Shown here piece after piece: positions 38,170 to 47,917 of a stretch of DNA of 64,000 nucleotides (position 1 is the stretch's first letter; every line of letters begins with the position of its first letter). Below the pieces are notes generated by a model, which did no database searches, was not told the origin of the DNA, and saw only the letters and a list, made by a program, of their open reading frames with translations. Both the position numbers and the translations under genes were made by a program. The DNA is taken from NCBI RefSeq assembly GCF_000632715.1, contig NZ_BAWO01000011.1:1-64000 (forward strand), in the 5' to 3' direction. The DNA is from Parageobacillus caldoxylosilyticus NBRC 107762. GTDB taxonomy: Bacteria; Bacillota; Bacilli; Bacillales; Anoxybacillaceae.

Positions 38170-39483
38170 CTAGCGATCCATGAGCTGGCACATCATCATT
38201 GCCTTGCCGACGACAGCGCCTTCGTTATATACTTCTACATCCACTTTTCCGAACTTCCGCCCGATTTCTAGCAATTTCGCTTTTACCTCCACCGTGCTGT
38301 CAATTTGCACCGGTTTAATAAAATAAATGGTAATATTTTCAACGACCAAATCCCCACGTTTATAGGAACGAAGTGCGCGTGTAGCCGCTTCGGTGACAAT
38401 TGTTGTAAACACTCCATATGACAACGTTCCTAAGTGATTCGTCATTTGCGGTGTAATTGTGCAGCGAAACGCTTCTTCTTTTCCATTGTTATCCACTTCC
38501 CGGAACTGACTTGTAATAATATCATCGATCGTTTCGCCGACTTGCGGCTGGCGTTGAATCATTTGCAGTGCTTTTAATACATCCTGGCGGCTAATAATTC
38601 CCTGAAGCCGATTATGTTCATCCACGACCGGCAGCAATTCAATGCCTTCCCACACCATGACATGGGAGGCGAAAGCGACCGATGTCTTTCCTTTTACGGT
38701 AATCGGCTGCTTTGTCATCGCCTTTTCAATTGGCAATTGCCGATCAAAATCAAGCACGTCTTTTGCCGTTACCATCCCTTGCACTTTTAGTTGTTCATCG
38801 ACAACCGGAAAGCGGCTATGCCGTGTTTCGCGATTTAACGTATACCAACGTTCAATTGGATCCGTTGTATATAAATAGACGGTTTTTTCGAGCGGAATCA
38901 AAATGTCTTCGACAAGAACGATTTCCTTTTTGATTAACTGGTCATAAATCGCGCGGTTGATCATTGTCGCGACGGTAAACGTGTCATAGCTGGTCGAAAT
39001 AATCGGAAGCTGCAGTTCATCCGCCAATTTTTTTACGTGATCTTCCGTATCAAACCCACCGGTGATCAACACGGCTGCCCCAGCTTCGAGTGCGAGTTCG
39101 TGCGCTTTCGTGCGGTTTCCGACAATTAATAAGTCGCCTGCCCCGGTATAGCGCATCATCGCCTCTAACTGCATGGCGCCAATCACAAATCGGTTCAGCG
39201 TTTTATGCAATCCCTCGCGCCCGCCGAGCACTTGCCCATCGACAATGTTTACCACTTCCGCATATGTCAGTTTTTCAATATTTTCTTTTCGCTTCTTCTC
39301 AATGCGAATCGTGCCGACGCGTTCAATTGTGCTGACATAGCCTTTGTTTTCCGCATCTTTAATGGCGCGATACGCAGTACCTTCGCTGACGCCCATTTCT
39401 TTGGCAATTTGCCGTACGGAAATTTTTTCACCGATCGGCAAACTATTAATGTATTGCAAAATTTGTTCATGTTTTGTCACCAA
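38170..39483 (-). CDS. ytoI: YtoI: HTH + DRTGG + CBS pair + thioesterase-like protein
   Basis: 437 residues in four parts: an N-terminal winged helix (ISVRQIAKEMGVSEGTAYRAIKDA in residues 20-45), a DRTGG domain (about 70-180), two CBS repeats (about 195-310), and a hot-dog thioesterase-like domain (NHLGTLSYGVFTTIVTEAATRA, in 340-420). The combination suggests a nucleotide- and acyl-responsive regulator. Matches B. subtilis YtoI throughout. TTG or GTG start (adjacent codons). Confidence 0.9.
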   Translation of the reverse strand: MVTKHEQILQYINSLPIGEKISVRQIAKEMGVSEGTAYRAIKDAENKGYVSTIERVGTIRIEKKRKENIEKLTYAEVVNIVDGQVLGGREGLHKTLNRFVIGAMQLEAMMRYTGAGDLLIVGNRTKAHELALEAGAAVLITGGFDTEDHVKKLADELQLPIISTSYDTFTVATMINRAIYDQLIKKEIVLVEDILIPLEKTVYLYTTDPIERWYTLNRETRHSRFPVVDEQLKVQGMVTAKDVLDFDRQLPIEKAMTKQPITVKGKTSVAFASHVMVWEGIELLPVVDEHNRLQGIISRQDVLKALQMIQRQPQVGETIDDIITSQFREVDNNGKEEAFRCTITPQMTNHLGTLSYGVFTTIVTEAATRALRSYKRGDLVVENITIYFIKPVQIDSTVEVKAKLLEIGRKFGKVDVEVYNEGAVVGKAMMMCQLMDR

Positions 39484-39570
39484 GTTTCTTCACCCTTTAC
39501 CAATGTCTTATTTTCATTATACGGGCGAAACAAATTCAATTCAATGAAGGGTCTGGCACATTTGTTCCCA

Positions 39571-39602
39571 AAAAAAGCGTCTCATATTGAGACGCTTTTT
39601 TC
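39571..39602. terminator. bidirectional terminator after ytkL
   Basis: AGCGTCTCA / TGAGACGCT with a 3-nt loop, six A to the left and six T to the right. Confidence 0.85.
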
Positions 39603-39605
39603 ATT

Positions 39606-40286
39606 TTATAATTCAATGCTTTCTCCAGGTTTTAAAGCGCGGCCGACCCCGTCAGGAAGCAACGCGACAAATTTCTCAGGGTCTTGGGCAATCGGCGGGA
39701 ATGTATTATAATGAATCGGCACTACCGTTTTCGCACGCAGCCACTCAGCGGCAAGGGCGGCATCTTCCGGCCCCATCGTAAAGCTGTCCCCAATCGGTAA
39801 AAACGCCACATCAATTTGATTGCGTTCACCAATGAGCTTCATATCGGAGAACAATCCGGTATCTCCGGCATGGTAAATCGTTTTTCCTTCAGCCGTAAAT
39901 AAAATCCCTGTCGGCATCCCTAGGTAAATAATTTGATTGTCTTCCGTGACATAACCGGAGCTGTGGAATGCCTGCGTCAATTTCACTTTTCCAAAATCAA
40001 ATTCATGCGCGCCGCCGATATTCATGCCGTAAGTATTAACTCCCTGCCATCCTAAATATGTAGCCAGCTCAAAGGTGGCGACCACAAGCGCATTGTTTTT
40101 CTTCGCCAATTGCACCGTATCGCCGACATGATCGCCGTGGCCATGGGTAAGCAAAATGGCATCTGCTTTTACTTCTTCTAGTTTTAAATCGGTGGTGCTG
40201 TTTCCAGTAATAAATGGATCAATCAAAATCGTTTTCCCATTTGTTTCGATTTTTACGACGGAATGGCCATGGTAAGTAATTTTCAC
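39606..40286 (-). CDS. ytkL: UPF0173 metal-dependent hydrolase YtkL
   Basis: 226 residues, metallo-beta-lactamase fold: [10 protein letters not shown] at the start, metal motif [21 protein letters not shown] and the last His in [10 protein letters not shown]. Related to UlaG-type hydrolases; substrate unknown. Confidence 0.9.
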   Translation of the reverse strand: MKITYHGHSVVKIETNGKTILIDPFITGNSTTDLKLEEVKADAILLTHGHGDHVGDTVQLAKKNNALVVATFELATYLGWQGVNTYGMNIGGAHEFDFGKVKLTQAFHSSGYVTEDNQIIYLGMPTGILFTAEGKTIYHAGDTGLFSDMKLIGERNQIDVAFLPIGDSFTMGPEDAALAAEWLRAKTVVPIHYNTFPPIAQDPEKFVALLPDGVGRALKPGESIEL

Positions 40287-40419
40287 GATAATCCTCCCCT
40301 TTCATAGTATTATTTCGTGATGGTTTTTCATTTCCCTGCTGCATCCGTTATAAACATTTACATTTCGATTTATTCCTGCTACTCTCAAATAGAGAGAAAC
40401 AAGAAAGGAAAGATGCACA

Positions 40420-41514
40420 ATGAACAAACGGCTTCAATTATTTTCCGATTGGCTTCAAGAACAACATATTTCATTGGCGTTCATTACGTCAAGTCCAAAC
40501 GTTTTCTATTTAAGTGGGTTTTGGTGCGATCCGCATGAACGGCTGTTAGCATTGCTTGTTTTTCCTGAAGGAGAGCCAGTGTTGATTTGCCCGCAAATGG
40601 AAACGGCGCGCGCCCGCCAATCTGGCTGGGGCTATGAAATTATCGATTATGATGATACATCCAACCCATGGGAATTGATCGCACGGCATATCCAGGCGAG
40701 AAATATCGCGGTCGAACAAATCGCGGTCGAAAAAAGCCATCTTTCTTTAGAACGCTACGAACAGCTTCATACCTATTTCCAAGCCAATACATGGCTCAAC
40801 GCCGAAGAAAAATTACGGCAATTGCGGATGATCAAAGATGAAAAAGAAATTGCCATACTGCGGGAAGCAGCGCAGCTTGCCGATTATGCCGTTGAAGTCG
40901 GTGTAAGCGCCATCCGTGAAGGAAAAACAGAATTAGATATTATCGCGACGATCGAATACGAAATGAAACGGAAAGGCGTACGGGAAATGTCGTTTGCCAC
41001 CATGGTTCTCACCGGCCAAAACACCGCCAATCCTCACGGCGTGCCAGGACAGACGCCTATTCAGCGCGGCGATTTTGTTTTGTTTGATTTGGGCGTCATC
41101 GTCGACGGCTACTGTTCCGATATTACCAGAACCGTCGTTTTTGGTTCGGCGACGGAAGAGCAAAAAACGATTTATGATACCGTTTTGCGCGCTCAGCTGG
41201 CCGCAATTGACGCGTGCAAGCCAGGCGCAGCAATCGGCGCTGTCGACCGGGCGGCCAGAGCGGTGATTGAACAGGCAGGATATGGCCCATATTTTACACA
41301 CCGCGTCGGACATGGTTTAGGCATTGAAATACACGAGTATCCGTCCATGAATGCCGCCAATACGATGCCATTAGAGCGCGGCATGACGTTCACGATTGAA
41401 CCGGGCATCTACGTCCCTTCAGTTGGCGGAGTTCGTATTGAAGACGATGTATTTATTGCTGACGATGGCGTTGGCATTTTAACTTCCTATCCAAAAGAGC
41501 TTATTGTTATTTAA
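40420..41514 (+). CDS. M24 family Xaa-Pro peptidase
   Basis: 364 residues: creatinase-like N-domain (1-130) and pita-bread catalytic domain. The five metal ligands are seen in FDLGVIVDGYCSDITRT (two Asp), HRVGHGLGIEIHEYP (His), FTIEPGIYVP (Glu) and GGVRIEDDVFI (Glu). Removes or splits residues preceding proline in peptides. ATG after GAAAGGAAAG. Monocistronic. Confidence 0.9.
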   Translation: MNKRLQLFSDWLQEQHISLAFITSSPNVFYLSGFWCDPHERLLALLVFPEGEPVLICPQMETARARQSGWGYEIIDYDDTSNPWELIARHIQARNIAVEQIAVEKSHLSLERYEQLHTYFQANTWLNAEEKLRQLRMIKDEKEIAILREAAQLADYAVEVGVSAIREGKTELDIIATIEYEMKRKGVREMSFATMVLTGQNTANPHGVPGQTPIQRGDFVLFDLGVIVDGYCSDITRTVVFGSATEEQKTIYDTVLRAQLAAIDACKPGAAIGAVDRAARAVIEQAGYGPYFTHRVGHGLGIEIHEYPSMNAANTMPLERGMTFTIEPGIYVPSVGGVRIEDDVFIADDGVGILTSYPKELIVI

Positions 41515-41516
41515 CG

Positions 41517-41553
41517 GTAAAAAGAGCGGCTAAAAAACAATGCCGCTCTTTTT
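41517..41553. terminator. bidirectional terminator between the M24 peptidase gene and ald
   Basis: AAAGAGCGGC / GCCGCTCTTT with an 11-nt loop between converging genes. Confidence 0.8.
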
Positions 41554-41570
41554 CACAACAATGAATGTTC

Positions 41571-42692
41571 TCACGATTGTTCGAGCAATGTTCTCGCATC
41601 GGTATACGACAATCCGTGCGCCTTTGCTACCGCTTCATACGTAACCGAACCATTTAGCGTATTTATCCCTTTTAGCAATGCTTCATTTTGCAGGCAGGCG
41701 TCGCGATACCCTTTATTCGCGATTTGCAGCGCATAAGGGATGGTGACGTTAGTAAGCGCAAACGTGGATGTTCGCGGCACCGCGCCCGGCATGTTTGCTA
41801 CCGCATAATGAACAACCCCATGCTTGACATAGATCGGATCATCATGAGTCGTAACACGGTCGGTCGTTTCAAAAATTCCGCCTTGATCGATGGCGATATC
41901 GACAAGCACGGAACCCGGTGACATCGAGCGCACCATTTCTTCCGTCACCAGCTTCGGTGCTTTCGCGCCAGGGATTAATACGGCGCCGATGACAAGATCA
42001 GACTGCTGCACCGCTTCAGCGATGTTATACGGGTTGGACATTAACGTCGTTACATGCTCGCCAAACAGATCGTCAAGCTCGCGCAGCCGCTCAGCATTAA
42101 TATCTAAAATCGTCACTTTCGCTCCAAGCCCCACTGCTATTTTTGCCGCGTTCGTTCCAGCCGTCCCGCCGCCGATAATCGTTACTCTTCCGCGGTTCAC
42201 CCCCGGCACGCCTCCCAATAAAATCCCTTTTCCTCCGTGCGGCTTTTCAAGAAACTGCGCGCCTACTTGCACAGACATTCTTCCTGCTACTTCGCTCATT
42301 GGCGTTAACAACGGGAGCGCACCGTTTGCCAATTGTACCGTTTCATAAGCAATGCCGATTACTTTTTTGTCCATTAATTCTTTCGTCAGCGATTCCGCGG
42401 CCGCTAAATGCAAATAAGTAAACAAAATAAGGCCTTCGCGGAAATAAGCGTACTCTTCTGGAAGCGGCTCTTTTACTTTTAACACCATTTCCGCCGCCCA
42501 TGCATCTTGAGCAGATGGGACGATCGTTGCACCGGCTTTTTCATACTCTTCATCGAAAAAACCGGAACCAAGGCCCGCTCCTTTTTCCACATATACTTCA
42601 TGCCCAGCTTTTACTAATGTCATTACTCCTGCCGGTGTAATCGCCACCCGGTTCTCATTGTTTTTAATCTCTTTTGGAATACCAATTTTCAT
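41571..42692 (-). CDS. ald: alanine dehydrogenase
   Basis: 373 residues from ATG at 42692 ([20 protein letters not shown]). NAD site [19 protein letters not shown]; catalytic Lys and His lie in the N-terminal domain ([20 protein letters not shown]). Interconverts L-alanine and pyruvate and is needed for alanine use and sporulation. The start codon has no ribosome site next to it. A strong GAAAGGAGGAAG lies 77 nt upstream, separated by one large hairpin (42700-42768); see that entry. Confidence 0.96.
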   Translation of the reverse strand: MKIGIPKEIKNNENRVAITPAGVMTLVKAGHEVYVEKGAGLGSGFFDEEYEKAGATIVPSAQDAWAAEMVLKVKEPLPEEYAYFREGLILFTYLHLAAAESLTKELMDKKVIGIAYETVQLANGALPLLTPMSEVAGRMSVQVGAQFLEKPHGGKGILLGGVPGVNRGRVTIIGGGTAGTNAAKIAVGLGAKVTILDINAERLRELDDLFGEHVTTLMSNPYNIAEAVQQSDLVIGAVLIPGAKAPKLVTEEMVRSMSPGSVLVDIAIDQGGIFETTDRVTTHDDPIYVKHGVVHYAVANMPGAVPRTSTFALTNVTIPYALQIANKGYRDACLQNEALLKGINTLNGSVTYEAVAKAHGLSYTDARTLLEQS

Positions 42693-42699
42693 CGTTTTA

Positions 42700-42768
42700 G
42701 CGCAGGGGACCCCCACTTCAACGAATGAGAAGGGCGGAGCCCAATGAGTAAGTGGGGGAGGAATGCGC
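42700..42768. repeat. 69-nt hairpin element inserted between Shine-Dalgarno and start codon of ald
   Basis: Outer stem GCGCA/TGCGC, a symmetric 5x5 internal loop, then the 9-bp stem CCCCCACTT / AAGTGGGGG, and inside it a small GGGC-GGA-GCCC hairpin. On the minus strand the ribosome site AAAGGAGG ends 3 nt before the element and ATG begins 7 nt after it, so excluding the hairpin leaves 10 nt, normal spacing. The C-run/G-run arms resemble the terminal hairpins of IS200/IS605-type elements as I remember them from Geobacillus, so this may be a solo end or a palindromic miniature element; a native RNA switch is the alternative. Confidence 0.55.
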
Positions 42769-42771
42769 CTT

Positions 42772-42779
42772 CCTCCTTT
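42772..42779 (-). promoter_or_regulatory. ald: displaced ribosome binding site of ald
   Basis: AAAGGAGG on the minus strand, a near-perfect anti-16S match with no other gene to serve. It lies 79 nt from the ald ATG in linear distance. Confidence 0.6.
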
Positions 42780-42866
42780 CTCTTCTAATATGCTATCATT
42801 AACTTATGGAGAAAACCGTTGGATCAGGCACTCCATTGCTATGAATTCTTCCTAGTTGATTTGCTT

Positions 42867-42895
42867 ACTATACCATATCCTTTTACCTGCAAATA
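42867..42895 (-). promoter_or_regulatory. possible ald promoter (extended -10)
   Basis: TATTTG (42890-42895), 17 bp, TGG-TATAGT (-10 at 42867-42872) on the minus strand. The -35 is weak but the TGn extension supports it. Confidence 0.35.
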
Positions 42896-43024
42896 TGAAA
42901 CCATCATTATTTATGTTTCTCCTTTTTTCTATAAAATAAACGGCTTTTTTCGCTCGTTTCCCGATGCGCTTCACACCCTCCTACAATAAGAATGAAAGTA
43001 ATTTCGATCGAGTTTTTTCCAATA

Positions 43025-43061
43025 GAAAAATCACCTCACTAATGCAAGGAGGTGATTTTTC
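43025..43061 (-). terminator. terminator after the SDR gene
   Basis: GAAAAATCACCTC / GAGGTGATTTTTC, flanking an 11-nt loop, 13 nt past the SDR stop. The remaining 42900-43024 holds no gene I can see. Confidence 0.8.
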
Positions 43062-43073
43062 TCAAGAAACAAC

Positions 43074-43835
43074 TTACGTCCGATAACGGTGAAGGACATT
43101 GACTCCCCCGGTGACATCAATCACTGCTCCTGTAATCATATCCGAATCTTCTTCACATAAGAAAGCGATCACACGGGCAATATCCTCGCCTGTCCCTGAG
43201 CGACCGATGGGAGTTTCCTCATCTTTTTTCGTCCGCGCATAAGCAATGGTTGCTTCTTTCATTTCTCCAACAATATTGCCTGGGCAAACCATATTTGCGG
43301 TAATGCCATACTCCGCTTCCTCGAGAGCGATCGTTTTCGTCAACGATACTAAACCAACTTTTGCCGCGCTAAACGCGGATCGATGCACCCATCCCGGAGC
43401 ATCCGCCGCCCCTTGGAATCCGTATGTAATAATGCGCCCAAACCGTTGTTTTCTCATCAACGGAATCGTTTTCTTTACTAAATGGAAAACGGCGCTTAAG
43501 TTTCCTTCAATCATTTCATACCATTCCTCTTCCGTGTAATCGGCTAATTTTTTCCTCTCAAAAATATACGGACCAGCATTATTGATCAAACAATCAATCC
43601 GGCCGAATCGCTGCAATGCCGACTCGACAAGCACCGATAAATCCTCTTTTTTCGTGACGTCCCCGCGGACAAACTGAAGCCGGTCTTTTAAATGGGCGTA
43701 CTTTTCTTGCAGCGACCGCACTGCTGCCTCGTCACTCCGATAGTTGACCGTTACCGAATATCCTCTTTCTAATAACAATTCCGTTACTTTTCTCCCCAGC
43801 CCTTTCGCTCCGGCTGTGATGAGGGCATGTCGCAC
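43074..43835 (-). CDS. ytkK: SDR-fold protein (YtkK-like) lacking the catalytic Ser and Tyr
   Basis: 253 residues of short-chain dehydrogenase fold. The cofactor loop TAGAKGLG (7-14) and NNAG (85-88) are present, and the C-terminus ends in the usual TGAVIDVTGG. The active-site YxxxK reads F155-S-A-A-K159, and the Ser usually about 13 residues earlier is not there (ITYGFQGAADAPGW). Only the Lys remains, so ordinary oxidoreductase chemistry is doubtful. Product names such as 3-oxoacyl-ACP reductase would be overstatement. The gene symbol is assigned by synteny with the ytkL/ytkK region. Confidence 0.8.
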   Translation of the reverse strand: MRHALITAGAKGLGRKVTELLLERGYSVTVNYRSDEAAVRSLQEKYAHLKDRLQFVRGDVTKKEDLSVLVESALQRFGRIDCLINNAGPYIFERKKLADYTEEEWYEMIEGNLSAVFHLVKKTIPLMRKQRFGRIITYGFQGAADAPGWVHRSAFSAAKVGLVSLTKTIALEEAEYGITANMVCPGNIVGEMKEATIAYARTKKDEETPIGRSGTGEDIARVIAFLCEEDSDMITGAVIDVTGGVNVLHRYRT

Positions 43836-43964
43836 AACTACTCCTCCTCACCTTCACTACTTCCTGTCTTTACTTTAATTTACTATAAATTATGTGGCCG
43901 CGCATCCATCCCGCTTCAAAAAATCATCATGGTGAGACATCACCATGATGAAATTACATTTATT

Positions 43965-44159
43965 CTATTCGCCGACTTCTCGCTTTGGATCGTAGTAGAG
44001 CTCATCATGATCCACCACGCCGCTATGATACGCATCCATGATTTGTTCACTAATGATTTTGACTTCCTCTTCATCATAATACCAATTTTCGTTGTACTTT
44101 TTTTCCACTTCTTCCACCCCTTTTTTCATCAAAGTGTCATATATACGGTAGTTTCTCAT
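43965..44159 (-). CDS. small acidic hypothetical protein
   Basis: 64 residues when started at ATG 44159 (MRNYRIYDTLMKKGVEEV). Rich in Glu, Asp and Tyr (NENWYYDEEEVKIISEQIMDAY, within residues 26-47), probably all helical. The start is uncertain: no ribosome site precedes 44159 or the ATG at 44168, while AAAGGGG stands 8 nt before a GTG at 44108, which would give 47 residues. Divergent from the universal stress gene. Not recognised. Confidence 0.6.
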   Translation of the reverse strand: MRNYRIYDTLMKKGVEEVEKKYNENWYYDEEEVKIISEQIMDAYHSGVVDHDELYYDPKREVGE

Positions 44160-44221
44160 TGCTTGCATGGGGGTATACTAATCATAGGGATAGCATTTTT
44201 ATCCAAAGGGAGTGGAGACCC

Positions 44222-44668
44222 ATGACAATGACGTACAAAACGATTGTCGTTGCGGTAGACGGTTCGAAAGAAGCGGAATGGGCATTTAAAAAAGCGATTC
44301 AAATTGCCAAACGCAACAATGCAAAATTAATTTTGTCCCATATCATTGACTTGCGTGGATTTGCAACAGTAGAAATACATGATCACACTGTCGTAGAACG
44401 ATCGGAACAATATGCGAAAGAGCTGCTTAGCGGCTACCAGCAGCAAGCGCTTGCCGCCGGGTTAAACGACGTGGTCATCGATATTGAGTTCGGTTCGCCA
44501 AAAGTCAAAATCGCAAAAGAGGTGGCGCCAAAATATAAAGCCGATTTAATTATTTGCGGAGCAACCGGGTTAAACGCGATGGAACGTCTCCTCATTGGAA
44601 GCGTTTCCGAACATATCACCCGCTATGCGAAATGCGATGTGCTTGTCGTGCGAACCGAAAAAGAATAA
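44222..44668 (+). CDS. universal stress protein, UspA family
   Basis: 148 residues from ATG at 44222 after AAGGGAGTGGAG. Starts MTMTYKTIVVAVDGSKEAE and carries the ATP-binding pattern G-A-T-G...G-S-V-S (GATGLNAMERLLIGSVSEH), so it belongs to the ATP-binding Usp branch. Terminated by 44675-44704. Confidence 0.92.
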   Translation: MTMTYKTIVVAVDGSKEAEWAFKKAIQIAKRNNAKLILSHIIDLRGFATVEIHDHTVVERSEQYAKELLSGYQQQALAAGLNDVVIDIEFGSPKVKIAKEVAPKYKADLIICGATGLNAMERLLIGSVSEHITRYAKCDVLVVRTEKE

Positions 44669-44674
44669 AAGAAA

Positions 44675-44704
44675 AACACTCCGAAGCATCCGCTACGGAG
44701 TGTT
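44675..44704. terminator. bidirectional terminator between usp gene and argH
   Basis: AACACTCCG / CGGAGTGTT; T-run TTTTTCTTTT follows on the minus strand. Confidence 0.8.
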
Positions 44705-46072
44705 CACTATTTCTTTGGCTTTTTCCAACGCTTTTCTTACTTCGGAAAATCCTGTTCCGCCCGCGCTATTGCGGCGGTTAACAGCGGTGTATGGCTTAAG
44801 CGCTTCATATATGTCTTCTTCAAAGAACGGTGACGCTTCTTTATAGACATCAAGCGGCAAATCGGCTAAAAATACGCCTTTTTCAATGCATGCCAACACA
44901 AGCTTTCCCACGATTTCATGCGCTTCACGGAACGGTACTCCTTTATTGGCTAAATAGTCGGCCAGCTCGGTCGCGTTGGAAAAATCTTGTTTTGTCGCTT
45001 TTTCCATCACGTCTACATTGACTTTCATCGTTTCAATCATGCCGGCGAAAATTTTCAGCGAACCAATCACCGTTTTTACTGTGTCAAACATGCCTTCTTT
45101 ATCTTCCTGCATATCTTTGTTGTACGCGAGCGGCGTTCCTTTCATCACGGTCAACAGCCCGAATAAATTGCCGTATACCCGTCCCGTTTTGCCGCGGATT
45201 AACTCGGCCATATCGGGATTTTTCTTTTGCGGCATAATGCTGCTTCCTGTCGCAAACGCATCATCGATTTCGATAAATTGAAATTCCTGGCTCGACCAAA
45301 GAATGAGCTCCTCGCAAAAACGGGATAAGTGCATCATCAACATGGCGCTGTTGCTTAAAAACTCAATGATGAAATCACGGTCGCTTACCGCATCGATACT
45401 ATTTTCATAGATGCCATCAAATCCAAGCAGCTCCGCGGTCATATGGCGGTCGATCGGAAACGTCGTTCCGGCAAGCGCTCCTGCGCCAAGCGGCGACTTG
45501 TTAATGCGCTTTAATGACTCGCGGAATCGCTCGCGATCGCGTTCTAACATCCAAAAATAGGCGAGCAAATGATGGGCGAACGAGATCGGCTGCGCCCGCT
45601 GCAAATGCGTATATCCCGGCACAATCGTTTCCACATGCCCCTCGGCTTTTTCCACAAGTGCTTTCTGCAATTGTCTGATCAGCGCGATAATTTCGGTCAC
45701 GCGCTTGCGCAAATATAAATGCATATCGGTCGCCACTTGGTCGTTGCGGCTTCTTCCCGTGTGCAGCTTCCCACCGACAGAACCGATTTCATCGATAAGC
45801 ATTTTTTCAATGTTTAAATGAATATCTTCGTAGGCAACGGAAAATTCAAGCTTGCCTTGTTTCGCCTTTTCCAGCAAGGTATACAGACCATTTTTGATTT
45901 TCTCTACGTCTTCACTTGGCAAAATTCCGCATTTCCCGAGCATCGTCACGTGGGCGATGCTGCCTTCGATATCTTCTTCCACCAGCTCTTGGTCGAACGG
46001 GATCGACGCGCCAAACTCGTCTACCCATTCTTCCGCTGTTTTCGTAAACCGTCCTCCCCAAAGTTTTTTCAC
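44693..46072 (-). CDS. argH: argininosuccinate lyase
   Basis: 459 residues. Fumarase/aspartase superfamily signature [12 protein letters not shown], plus [12 protein letters not shown] for substrate binding. Splits argininosuccinate into arginine and fumarate. Its start overlaps the argG stop by 4 nt. Confidence 0.97.
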   Translation of the reverse strand: MKKLWGGRFTKTAEEWVDEFGASIPFDQELVEEDIEGSIAHVTMLGKCGILPSEDVEKIKNGLYTLLEKAKQGKLEFSVAYEDIHLNIEKMLIDEIGSVGGKLHTGRSRNDQVATDMHLYLRKRVTEIIALIRQLQKALVEKAEGHVETIVPGYTHLQRAQPISFAHHLLAYFWMLERDRERFRESLKRINKSPLGAGALAGTTFPIDRHMTAELLGFDGIYENSIDAVSDRDFIIEFLSNSAMLMMHLSRFCEELILWSSQEFQFIEIDDAFATGSSIMPQKKNPDMAELIRGKTGRVYGNLFGLLTVMKGTPLAYNKDMQEDKEGMFDTVKTVIGSLKIFAGMIETMKVNVDVMEKATKQDFSNATELADYLANKGVPFREAHEIVGKLVLACIEKGVFLADLPLDVYKEASPFFEEDIYEALKPYTAVNRRNSAGGTGFSEVRKALEKAKEIVNTP

Positions 46073-47277
46073 ATGGTCACCTTCTTTTGGTTGTTTACGA
46101 TGCTGTATACTTTCGTTGGCAATCCGTATAAGGAAATAAACCCGACAGCCGCTTGATGGTCAAATTGGTCTTCCACTGTATAGGTTGCCAGCTTTTCATC
46201 ATATAGAGAGAATTCCGATTTGCGCCCTTCGATAATGGCATGCCCCTTAAACAATTTCACACGCACGACGCCGGTTACGTTTTTTTGCGTTTCTTTTAAG
46301 AAAGCGACAAGCGCATCTTTAATTGGCGAGAACCATAAGCCGTTATAAATGACTTCCGCCAATTTTTGTTCGATAATCGGTTTAAAATGCGCGACTTCTT
46401 TGACGAGCGTCAAATCTTCCAGCTCTTTGTGCGCCTTAATCAGCGTCATCGCTCCTGGACATTCATATACTTCCCGCGACTTAATGCCGACAAGGCGGTT
46501 TTCGACATGGTCAATGCGCCCGACGCCATGTTTTCCGGCAAGCGCGTTCAGTTTCAAAATTAACTGCGCAAGCGAATACGGCTGACCGTTTAGCGTTGTC
46601 GGCACGCCTTGTTCAAAACCGATTTCAATGATTTCCGGCTCGTCCGGCGTATCCTCGAGCGCCGCCGTCAGTTCATACGCCTCCTCCGGCGGAGCCGCCC
46701 ACGGGTCTTCTAAAATGCCGCACTCATTGCTTCTGCCCCATAAGTTTTGATCGATGGAAAACGGGCTGTCAAGATCCACTGGGATCGGAATGCCGTGTTT
46801 TTTCGCATATTCGATTTCTTCTTCGCGCGACCAGCTCCATTCCCGTACTGGGGCGATAACATCCAAGTTTGGATTTAACGCTTTAATCGACACTTCAAAA
46901 CGGACTTGGTCATTTCCTTTTCCGGTGCAGCCGTGGGCAACGGCAACTGCGCCTTCCAGTTCCGCGATTTCCACCAATTTTTTCGCGATCAGCGGACGCG
47001 ACAAGGCGGATACGAGCGGGTATTTTCCTTCATAAAGCGCATGCGCCTGCAAGGCAATCAGCGCGTATTCATTCGCGAATTCTTCCTTCACATCAATGAC
47101 ATACGATTTAATGGCCCCAACTTTTAATGCTTTTTCCTTTACGAAATCGAGATCTTTTCCTTCGCCAAGATCTAAACAGCAGGCGATGACATCATAGCCC
47201 CGCTCCTGCAGCCATTTAATTGCAACCGATGTATCTAAACCCCCAGAATATGCCAGCACCAGTTTCGGATTAGCCAT
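46069..47277 (-). CDS. argG: argininosuccinate synthase
   Basis: 402 residues. ATP pyrophosphatase P-loop [15 protein letters not shown] at the N-terminus; [13 protein letters not shown] and the [16 protein letters not shown] segment for citrulline/aspartate. First gene of argG-argH, with two ArgR-type operators upstream. Confidence 0.97.
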   Translation of the reverse strand: MANPKLVLAYSGGLDTSVAIKWLQERGYDVIACCLDLGEGKDLDFVKEKALKVGAIKSYVIDVKEEFANEYALIALQAHALYEGKYPLVSALSRPLIAKKLVEIAELEGAVAVAHGCTGKGNDQVRFEVSIKALNPNLDVIAPVREWSWSREEEIEYAKKHGIPIPVDLDSPFSIDQNLWGRSNECGILEDPWAAPPEEAYELTAALEDTPDEPEIIEIGFEQGVPTTLNGQPYSLAQLILKLNALAGKHGVGRIDHVENRLVGIKSREVYECPGAMTLIKAHKELEDLTLVKEVAHFKPIIEQKLAEVIYNGLWFSPIKDALVAFLKETQKNVTGVVRVKLFKGHAIIEGRKSEFSLYDEKLATYTVEDQFDHQAAVGFISLYGLPTKVYSIVNNQKKVTM

Positions 47278-47315
47278 TTTTTATTCCCCTTTCCCTTTAC
47301 ATAAATATACCCCTA

Positions 47316-47333
47316 TATAAATAAATATTCATA
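47316..47333 (-). promoter_or_regulatory. ARG box 1 (ArgR/AhrC operator), downstream of argG promoter
   Basis: TATGAATATTTATTTATA on the minus strand resembles CATGAATAAAAATTCAAG at 11 of 18 positions and lies just after the likely transcription start. Confidence 0.45.
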
Positions 47334-47346
47334 ACAATCTATTATC

Positions 47347-47375
47347 ACTTTATCAGCTTTTTCGCCGTTTTTCAA
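47347..47375 (-). promoter_or_regulatory. argG promoter
   Basis: TTGAAA (47370-47375), 17 bp, TAAAGT (47347-47352) on the minus strand. Confidence 0.5.
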
Positions 47376-47387
47376 TAGTTATTCATC
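47370..47387 (-). promoter_or_regulatory. ARG box 2 overlapping the argG -35
   Basis: GATGAATAACTATTGAAA agrees with the ARG box consensus at 13 of 18 positions and covers the -35 element. Paired boxes flanking a promoter are usual for arginine repression. Confidence 0.55.
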
Positions 47388-47465
47388 AGAAAGTATAAAA
47401 ATACTAATTGTTAGCTCCTTCCCTTTTTTTGTACAATAAACGGTAAGGGAAAGGGTGAGAAAAGA

Positions 47466-47780
47466 ATGGAGCAATATTTTGTTTATGATCAACGGCTTGG
47501 CATTTCTTTGCCAAAGTTAGAAAAAGATTGGGAGGATTATAGCGAGAAAGAACAAAACGCCATTTTGCTGCGCTGGGAAACCATTCGTGGTGCCATCCCC
47601 GACCGCATTGCCGAATTGGAGAAAACCATTAACAAAAAACAAGACGAGCTCGGAAACGAAAATGATTTCGAACGCTCCTGCCGATTAAATGCAGAGATCG
47701 CTGAACTCGCTTCGATCATTAATGATTTATGGATTTGGTATCGGATGAATCAAACAGTATCATTGCGTATGCCTCAATAA
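47466..47780 (+). CDS. hypothetical protein, helical
   Basis: 104 residues starting MEQYFVYDQRLGISLPKLEKDW. The middle part (about 25-85) is a charged helical or coiled-coil stretch (IAELEKTINKKQDELGNEN) ending in a Trp-rich segment (INDLWIWYRMN). ATG after GGGTGAG. Own terminator at 47781-47820. Not recognised; no membrane span. Confidence 0.75.
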   Translation: MEQYFVYDQRLGISLPKLEKDWEDYSEKEQNAILLRWETIRGAIPDRIAELEKTINKKQDELGNENDFERSCRLNAEIAELASIINDLWIWYRMNQTVSLRMPQ

Positions 47781-47820
47781 AAAGAAGGAGAGACAGAAGC
47801 GGTGAAACTCTCCTTCTTTT
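47781..47820 (+). terminator. terminator after the 104-residue gene
   Basis: AAAGAAGGAGAG / CTCTCCTTCTTT, a 12-bp stem followed by T's. Confidence 0.85.
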
Positions 47821-47917
47821 ATATTCCAATTTTTATTTTTATAAAATATATTGAATATTTTATTTATTAACATTATTATTTATATTGATTCTACTTTATG
47901 TAAGCGGAGGGATACGC

